A stretch of 41,056 nt of DNA. Source: Armatimonadota bacterium (lineage in GTDB: Bacteria > Armatimonadota > Zipacnadia > UBA1398 > JAKPQA01). The notes under the pieces are model-generated. The model had not been told where the DNA came from and did not search any database. It was given only the letters and a program-made list of their open reading frames with translations. Where the stretch lies: NCBI GenBank assembly GCA_029547025.1, contig JAKPQA010000183.1, forward strand, positions 1 through 41,056, in the 5' to 3' direction. The position numbers and the translations under genes are program-made. Of the stretch, positions 1 to 5,161 are shown piece after piece (the first letter of the stretch is position 1; every line of letters begins with the position of its first letter).

Positions 1-25
1 GTCGGCCGGACGACGACAGAGCGGC

Positions 26-54
26 CCGGGATGCGGCCTCCTGCCGCATCCCGG
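26..54. terminator. Perfect 12-bp stem-loop downstream of the MFS gene
   Basis: Positions 26-37 and 43-54 are exact reverse complements (CCGGGATGCGGC / GCCGCATCCCGG) around a 5-nt CTCCT loop. It lies about 155 bp beyond the stop of the minus-strand MFS gene and next to the 108-bp repeat at 61-168. There is no T-run on either side, so a classical intrinsic terminator is not certain. It could equally be part of the repeat element or a transcript-end stabiliser. Confidence 0.45.
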
Positions 55-60
55 CCTCCA

Positions 61-168
61 GATCGGGCGCGTTGGGGGCCCACCACGCTGAAGCCCGCGT
101 GGTTCCCCCCATGGCGCCCCTCCGCAACCAGGCTGATGGGCCACTGGAGCCCTGAGTTACCGCCGATG
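61..168 (+). repeat. 108-bp inverted repeat, copy A
   Basis: This stretch matches 4415-4522 read on the opposite strand over its full 108 bp with about 10 mismatches, five of them in one hairpin loop. The hairpin has stem 82-88 (ACCACGC) with 97-103 (GCGTGGT), extended by GGGGG at 74-78 with CCCCC at 105-109. Its loop is 89-96. No open reading frame with coding character covers it. It lies just past the 3' end of the MFS gene, and with copy B it brackets the MFS/MBOAT/SGNH cassette. Confidence 0.85.
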
Positions 169-210
169 CCCTCCATGGGCCTCGGGACCCGGGGGAGGCG
201 CCCAGCCGCA

Positions 211-1689
211 CTACTCGTCCCAATCATCCCCACGGAGCTTGTACGCCGTCCGTCTGAGCGCCGCGGCGCGCCGGACGGGCACGACCAGGGAGTGATGCAG
301 GTTCGAATGGAGGCTGGCGACGGCATCACGGATCGCCTTGCGCGTCGCATAGGCCCCCCGATCCTCGAGCCGCAGCACGAACAGCAGAGCGGCGAGCCGC
401 AACCCGCCTGAGATAAGGAACAGCAGCCCGTGGTATGTGAGGGGCCACCAGAGGAACTGGCCGTGCCAGTCCTTCAGAGCCCCGGCGACGGCGGCACCAA
501 ACACGCCGCTGAGCGCTCCCGCGATGGCCACCACAATGCTGTTGGCCGCCACATAGGCGCTCCCGTGATGGTCTGAAGAGTGTGAAGCCGTCAGGCCCAG
601 CAGCAAGTTGAAGTTCGCGAGGTCCACCCCCGGCCAGGCGAACACCGAGATCAGGATGAGGATGTAGCTCCACCAGAGGTTGTCCTTGGTGACCAGGATC
701 CACACGGCCGCGCCCGGGGTGATGAGCACCCCCGCGATGATCAGGATTGGCCGCCGCCCCATCCGGTCGATCAACCGGCCCCAGAACGGTGTGCAGATCA
801 GGGCCACGATGAGTGGCGCGCCGACCAGCACCAGGTTGGCGACCGTGTTGTTCAGCTTCACCACATCGAAGGCATACAGCCAGACATACTGCCCGACATA
901 ACCCAGACCGAAGGTCAGCGTCGCATTGTAGGCCAGGTAGCGCCGGAAGTTGGGGTTCCGCAACGGCCCGCCCAGCATGCCCCAGAAGTGAACTGAAGGG
1001 TCGGGCGCCCGCCCCGGCGGGTCCGGCACCGTCGCCAGGATCGCGAAATCGGCCACCCCGCAGAGAGCGGCAACCACGAGGCCGGCCGAGATCGTGCGCC
1101 GCAGCGCCACGTCGCCGATGACGCCGGCCTGGTCCAGGACCACGCCCACCAGCGTGGTCACGGCGAGGCCGACAAGCTGGCCCACCTGCATGCGGCGGGA
1201 GAAGTACCTTCCGCGCACCTGGCGCGGCACCAGATCGGCGAACCAACCGTAGACGCCGGGTGTCGCCACATGTCCCGCCAGGGATGAGATGGCCAGCAGG
1301 CCGAGCAGGGACATCCACCACCAGGCCTCAGGGATGAACCACGGGATGGCGGCCACGAGCACCCACATCGACCGATGGAACAACCCGGCGGCCAGGAACA
1401 GGCGTTTGCGGCCTCCGTAGTGCTCCATCACGTAGCTGGCCGGTAGCTGGGCAAGGGCACTGACGAACGGCACGGCAGCCAACAGGCCGAAGCCGTACTC
1501 AGGCATGTGCAGTAGTTTCGCGTAGCGAGTGAGCGCGGCGCCGGTGGTGATGTACATCCACAGCGAGCCAAACGCCCACGAGAGTGTCACCCGGCGCAGG
1601 GAACTGCGCAGGTTGTAGGGGATCAGGCGAGGAGGGACGTAGGTTTCCGGTCGGCCGTCATCCGACCCGACTGGACGCAACCGGGCCAC
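211..1689 (-). CDS. Major facilitator superfamily transporter
   Basis: This is a 492-residue integral membrane protein with about 12 hydrophobic segments and a central cytoplasmic loop near residues 220-240. The loop after TM8 reads GRLIDRMGRRP, matching the repeated MFS motif G-x-L-x-D-R-x-G-R-R. The C-terminus is a basic cytoplasmic tail. The substrate cannot be read from the sequence; distant relatives carry sugars or peptides. The reading frame opens with GTG at 1689, but GGAGG sits only one base before it. The TTG three codons downstream has a better 10-nt spacing, so the start is uncertain by a few residues. A promoter lies at 1716-1744. It is followed on the same strand by repeat copy A and is co-oriented with the MBOAT/SGNH genes upstream. 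Confidence 0.9.
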   Translation of the reverse strand: MARLRPVGSDDGRPETYVPPRLIPYNLRSSLRRVTLSWAFGSLWMYITTGAALTRYAKLLHMPEYGFGLLAAVPFVSALAQLPASYVMEHYGGRKRLFLAAGLFHRSMWVLVAAIPWFIPEAWWWMSLLGLLAISSLAGHVATPGVYGWFADLVPRQVRGRYFSRRMQVGQLVGLAVTTLVGVVLDQAGVIGDVALRRTISAGLVVAALCGVADFAILATVPDPPGRAPDPSVHFWGMLGGPLRNPNFRRYLAYNATLTFGLGYVGQYVWLYAFDVVKLNNTVANLVLVGAPLIVALICTPFWGRLIDRMGRRPILIIAGVLITPGAAVWILVTKDNLWWSYILILISVFAWPGVDLANFNLLLGLTASHSSDHHGSAYVAANSIVVAIAGALSGVFGAAVAGALKDWHGQFLWWPLTYHGLLFLISGGLRLAALLFVLRLEDRGAYATRKAIRDAVASLHSNLHHSLVVPVRRAAALRRTAYKLRGDDWDE

Positions 1690-1701
1690 GCCTCCATATC
1701 C

Positions 1702-1720
1702 ATGATGATAAGTCCATCAT
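1702..1720. promoter_or_regulatory. Inverted repeat overlapping the MFS -10 box
   Basis: ATGATG at 1702-1707 and CATCAT at 1715-1720 form a perfect 6-bp dyad with 7 bases between. The right arm coincides with the proposed -10 hexamer of the MFS promoter, a typical place for a repressor operator. A 19-bp dyad can occur by chance, so its operator role is inference. Confidence 0.35.
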
Positions 1721-1744
1721 CGACTCGACCCGGCTGGCTGTCAA
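1716..1744 (-). promoter_or_regulatory. Sigma-70-type promoter of the MFS gene
   Basis: Read on the minus strand, a perfect -35 box TTGACA (1744-1739) is followed by a 17-nt spacer and GATGAT (1721-1716, 4 of 6 matches to TATAAT). The predicted transcript starts near 1709, about 20 nt before the GTG at 1689. This suggests the MFS gene can be transcribed separately from the MBOAT genes upstream of it. Confidence 0.6.
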
Positions 1745-1910
1745 GACACGGACGGCAGCCGCCAGGACCAGACGCGGGCCCCCGGACCGCACGGGGCCGC
1801 GCCTCAGTCTCTCGCCCATCGCCGTTCGACCTCGTCGGCCTTGTGGGCGACCTCGTCGCGCTTCTCTGCATCACTCGGCCATGCCTCTTCCTCCTCGCAT
1901 CGGGCTGGGT

Positions 1911-3179
1911 CTAGCCGAACCCAACCAGGCGGGCGAGCGCGCGCAGCGCCGTCGGGAGCGGACACGCGAACAGCAGCCAGCCGAGGGTGACGAAGTGGAA
2001 GGTGATGGTCCACCATACGAGCCGACGCAGCGGAGAGGGCCGGGAGTGAGGAAGGACTTTCAGCGATACGGGCAGCACGGCGTAGATGCATAGCCCGAGC
2101 CCGTGGTAGAGCCCCCAGAGCAGTAGACCCGCGGTATCGCCATGCCACACGCCGCAGAAGGCGAACGTGACCAGGTAGCCGACCGACGCCACGAGCTTCG
2201 GATGACGGCGGAGTCGAGTTCGCATGAGCCGCTTCGAGATCGGCATGAAGATGTATGCCTGTAGCCAACGCGTGAGTGTGATGTGCCAGCTCCGCCAGAA
2301 GGACTGGATGTCGAGCTGCAGATAGGGGCGGGCGAAGTTCTCGGGCACGGCTACGCCGAAGGCGGCACCGAGCCCGATGGCGATATCCGAGACGCCGGCG
2401 AAGTTGATGTAGATATAGGCGGCGTAGCCATAGAGCGCGAGCCACAGGGGCCCGGCGCCGTAGGCCGCGGGCTCAGCCAGGACTGGCAGAACCCAATCGC
2501 CCAGGTGAGCGGCGAGGACCGACACCTAGAGGGTGCCCCAGGTGATGCGCCGGATGGCCGTGGCCCAGTCGCGCGCTCGAGCGCCCGGAAGAGCGTCGAA
2601 GCTCCGAGCGAACTCGTCGTAGCGGTGCACGGGCCCGCTCGCGTATGTGGGGGGAAAGAAGACCATCGCCATGACGGTGGTGGCCCTGGCCTCAGGCGGC
2701 CTGGGTCCTGCGGCGTCGGCCAGCAGATGCACGAGCTTGAGGACCACATACGATAGCCCCATCACGGGCATGCCGGCGGTGCCCAGTGCCTGGGACAGGG
2801 CGGGAACGTGTTCGCGGAGCACCGAGAGTTTGCACACGGTCCACAATGCCATCACGGCGCCGATGGCGCACGCAATGATGGCCCGCCGCCGACCGGGTAC
2901 CCGTCGCGCGACGGCTAACGCGCCACACGTCACGAGAACACACAGCAGTGGCACGGCGAACTGGACGGCCATGGCGCCCGCGTCTGAAAGCTCGTTCTCG
3001 ACCCCGGTGGTCCATCGCCAGCGTGAGACGATAGCCGCGACCATGGCGCCGTAGACAGACAACTGCCACGCGCGTACTCGCCAGAACGAGGCCACCACGG
3101 CGAGGGCGAACACGATGTGAAGCGTGCCCTTGGCAGTCCGGAGGAGCACCCTCGTCGCGAACAGGAAGTGCTCCAACAT
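1911..3179 (-). pseudogene. MBOAT-family O-acyltransferase (AlgI/DltB type) interrupted by an in-frame TAG
   Basis: Two open stretches in the same frame (3179-2526 and 2525-1911) read as one MBOAT protein of about 422 residues split by a single TAG at 2526-2528. The first part has membrane segments and the family motif FFPPTYASGPVHRY. The second has NFAGVSDIAIGL, FWRSWHITLTRWL and the catalytic-histidine region VWHGDTAG...WGLYHG. By alignment with the AlgI-type motif GLFKKVVIAD, the TAG occupies the first lysine codon with no other length change, so one A-to-T change (AAG to TAG) explains it. The intact family moves acyl groups across the membrane for polysaccharide O-acetylation. The start is ATG at 3179, overlapping the SGNH stop as TGATG. 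TAG is an ordinary stop in at least ten other genes here, so recoding is unlikely; pseudogene, readthrough or assembly error remain. Confidence 0.85.
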
Positions 3180-4216
3180 CACCGGCAGACACACTCCAGT
3201 GTGGGCACCATCGCTTGGGCGAGGCGGTCATAGACGAGACCCATGTGCTGGCGACCAAAGTGCACGTCGTCCGCGAAGCTCTCCGGCGGGAGGACGCCAG
3301 AGAGGTCTGCCAGGACGGCCCCGTGGGCCTCGCACCACGAGCTCAAGGAAGACCGAAAGTGCTGGAGCGCCCCCGGCCCGAAGCTCTCATCGGCGTAGGC
3401 CGCGGGGAGGATCGCGACGACCAGCCTGCACCCCGCCGTCTGGATACGGGGACCGAGTTGGTCAAGCGTCTTGGCCGCTTGGCTGACCGGGTATCGGGAA
3501 GGCGGGTGGACCGGTATCGAGGTTCGGGCTCTCGCGTCAGCCTCCATCCGCATGGCGGGAGGAGGTACCGGGATGACGTGTGGAGCGAAGAGCTGCAGGA
3601 CCCCCAGGTAGCGCTCGCCGGGCACGATGTAGCCGTACAGGTTGTGCACGACATTCCAGCCGTTGTCCCAGTTCAGATAGGCCAGATTCCGGGCCGCGGC
3701 AACGGGGCCGCTCCCATAGCGGACGGCGAGGGCGGGAACCTCGTCGACGAACACGCCGCGGGCGGAACGGCAATCGCGCATCGCCATAGCCCAGACAATG
3801 ACGTCGGGGCGGTAGGCGAGGGACCGTTCGAGAAAGTGGGCCTGGTCTGACACCGAGAGCGCGCCCCATGCGAGCCAGTAGAGCTCAGCCCGAGGGCAGC
3901 GGGCGGTCACGGCCCGGTGGAGGCTCTTTCTCGCCTCGACTCCCTCCACCATACAGTTGCCGGAAATGACGATACGGACTTCACCGGGGCGCTTGGGCCG
4001 CGAGAGCGCGTGGCTCTCAAAGAGCCCACTGAAGTCGCGAGCGTAGATCACTCCGAGCGCCTCGGGGGCATGCAGCGTGTGTTCCTTGGGCAGCCGTGAG
4101 GTCAGCCGCGGGCCGATCCAGGCGAGCGCCAGGTTGGCTCCCACGAAGGCCACGCACCAGATGCGCACGAGGGCCACATCGCGCTGAACTTGGGTGACGT
4201 CTCTGGAAGCGCGCAT
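3179..4216 (-). CDS. SGNH/AlgJ-DltD-like membrane-anchored partner of MBOAT
   Basis: This 345-residue protein has one N-terminal membrane anchor (about residues 14-35) and an extracytoplasmic alpha/beta domain. Seen features are a block-I-like ISGNCMVEG (around residue 84) and a C-terminal DDVHFGRQH (D316, H319), which fits the Asp-x-x-His end of SGNH hydrolases. The usual nucleophile serine is a cysteine (C88, codon TGT). Such proteins work with MBOAT acyltransferases to pass acyl groups to surface polymers. The stop overlaps the MBOAT start by one base, indicating coupled translation. The ATG at 4216 has no good ribosome site and lies inside the ORF of the short peptide at 4017-4319, so the true N-terminus is unsure. 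Confidence 0.75.
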   Translation of the reverse strand: MRASRDVTQVQRDVALVRIWCVAFVGANLALAWIGPRLTSRLPKEHTLHAPEALGVIYARDFSGLFESHALSRPKRPGEVRIVISGNCMVEGVEARKSLHRAVTARCPRAELYWLAWGALSVSDQAHFLERSLAYRPDVIVWAMAMRDCRSARGVFVDEVPALAVRYGSGPVAAARNLAYLNWDNGWNVVHNLYGYIVPGERYLGVLQLFAPHVIPVPPPAMRMEADARARTSIPVHPPSRYPVSQAAKTLDQLGPRIQTAGCRLVVAILPAAYADESFGPGALQHFRSSLSSWCEAHGAVLADLSGVLPPESFADDVHFGRQHMGLVYDRLAQAMVPTLECVCR

Positions 4217-4319
4217 AGACGTTGGCCGGGTCGGCCTTCTGGTACATGAGACACAGCACCCAGATGAGGACCAACAGGATCGCTTCCACTGCGGGGTGTC
4301 CCAGGAGCCTCACAACCAT
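4017..4319 (-). CDS. Candidate short membrane peptide, DltX-like start, overlapping the SGNH gene
   Basis: ATG at 4319 is preceded by a GGGGGG run. The first about 35 residues are one membrane segment (AILLVLIWVLCLMY) followed by a tail ending ADPANVYARF. That arrangement, a single membrane helix then a hydrophobic-Tyr-x-x-Phe motif, resembles the acyl-carrier peptide DltX of MBOAT systems. Unlike DltX, the frame does not stop after the motif but runs on about 65 residues inside the SGNH gene with no recognisable content. It may be a real peptide whose stop was lost, or the frameshifted N-terminus of the SGNH protein. Existence as a gene is uncertain. Confidence 0.3.
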   Translation of the reverse strand: MVVRLLGHPAVEAILLVLIWVLCLMYQKADPANVYARFQRRHPSSARCGPRAHLVRGLRGSQPGARLDRPAADLTAAQGTHAACPRGARSDLRSRLQWAL

Positions 4320-4414
4320 CCCCCCGTTGGCGGCACCCGAGCGGCGCGGCTTCGGTAATGCGACTCCTACCGGGGCCGGTTCGGTCTGCGCCCGACGCTG
4401 CCACCCCGTCTCCC

Positions 4415-4522
4415 CATTGGCGGTAACTTGGGGCTCCAGTGGCCCATCCGCCTGGTTGCGGAAGGGCGCCATGGGGGGAACCACGCGTCTCCCAGCGTGG
4501 TGGGCCCCCAACGCGCCCGATC
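4415..4522 (-). repeat. 108-bp inverted repeat, copy B
   Basis: This is the reverse-oriented partner of 61-168, about 91% identical. The hairpin arms are 4480-4486 with 4495-4501, extended by G-run 4474-4478 with C-run 4505-4509, and the loop is 4487-4494. All paired bases match copy A, while five of eight loop bases differ. It stands upstream of the peptide/SGNH/MBOAT genes and reads in the same direction as them, so it could also lie in their leader transcript. Confidence 0.85.
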
Positions 4523-4776
4523 CGCACGTCTCAGCCTCGGGCCGGTCAGGGGCCCCGCGCCCTCTGGGCGCACCCCTGTGCAGCCCCTCCCAAAGACCAG
4601 GCGGGCGTTCCGCGCGACCTTCGCGAGACCCAGCCGCCCGGCCAACAGCCCTATGTTACCGCCAATGCCCGGTCTCCCTCCGCGCACCGCTCACTGGAAC
4701 CCGAACCCAAGCCGTTGGCGCGGAGTTCAGCCTGCAGCAGGCGCGGCACCCCTGGGGGCCGCGCCCGTTCGGGTAG
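4523..4776. other. Gene-free stretch with degenerate repeat fragments
   Basis: No frame here has a convincing protein. 4647-4670 matches 21 of 24 bases of the AGCCCT..GTTACCGCC.ATGCCC end of repeat copy A in plus orientation. Around 4583-4604 and 4688-4722 there are shorter look-alikes of other parts of the repeat (CCCCTCC...ACCAGGC; CACTGGA.CCC...CCAAG). I read it as decayed repeat copies between copy B and the FUN14 gene. Confidence 0.5.
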
Positions 4777-5094
4777 GTGATCATCGTGAACCCTGGCGCG
4801 CTGGTGGAGCAGTTCGGCGTCGGCGGCCTGTTTGGAATTGCCGTGGGGTACACGGCCAAGAAGGCTACGAAGGCCATGGCGATCCTGCTGGGCGTGCTCT
4901 TCATCTGCATCCAGCTTCTGGCGCACTATCACCTCATCACCCCGCACTGGGACAAGGTGGGAGACCTGGCCAAGCACGCGACGGCCCCGGAGGCGACGTC
5001 GCCTCTGCGCAGCCTCATGTCCCTGCTCACCGCCAACCTGCCATTTGGGGCCGCCTTCATGGTGGGGTTCACATGGGGGTTCCGCCGAGGCTAG
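4777..5094 (+). CDS. FUN14-family small membrane protein
   Basis: This is a 105-residue protein with a glycine-rich first helix (FGVGGLFGIAVGYTAKKATK), a hydrophobic segment ILLGVLFICIQLLA, and a C-terminal membrane segment with GAAFMVGFTWGFRRG. The order Gly-rich helix, Y-x-x-K-K-x-x-K, hydrophobic helix, then terminal Gly-Phe helix followed by basic residues is that of the FUN14 domain. The length equals that of prokaryotic members, whose function is not established. The start is GTG at 4777. A second GTG at 4786 sits 8-10 bases after GGGTAGG and may be the real one. It is followed closely by the large secreted protein gene. Confidence 0.8.
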   Translation: MIIVNPGALVEQFGVGGLFGIAVGYTAKKATKAMAILLGVLFICIQLLAHYHLITPHWDKVGDLAKHATAPEATSPLRSLMSLLTANLPFGAAFMVGFTWGFRRG

Positions 5095-5161
5095 GCCCGG
5101 AGCGAGGCCGGCCTCGGCGCCGATCATGGTCTCACTCCTTCGCTCGAAGGGGGCTCTGTGC

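Noticed and set aside
326-1321. Long minus-strand open frame inside the MFS gene
   Set aside because: Its product is low-complexity Arg/Gly/Ala/Pro, the usual shadow of a high-GC gene in another frame.
1804-1900. Charged helical stretch (EEEEAWPSDAEKRDEVAHKADE) on the minus strand
   Set aside because: It is the end of a shadow frame over the MBOAT gene; no start codon or ribosome site introduces it separately.
2526-2528. TAG as a sense codon genome-wide
   Set aside because: TAG ends FUN14, the secreted proteins, PIG-L, GNAT, NrpR, EAL-HDOD 3 and others at the expected places.
4832-5161. N-terminal extension of the large secreted protein
   Set aside because: It overlaps the FUN14 gene in another frame and is Arg/Ser/Pro-rich. 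ATG 5162 with a strong ribosome site and signal peptide is better.
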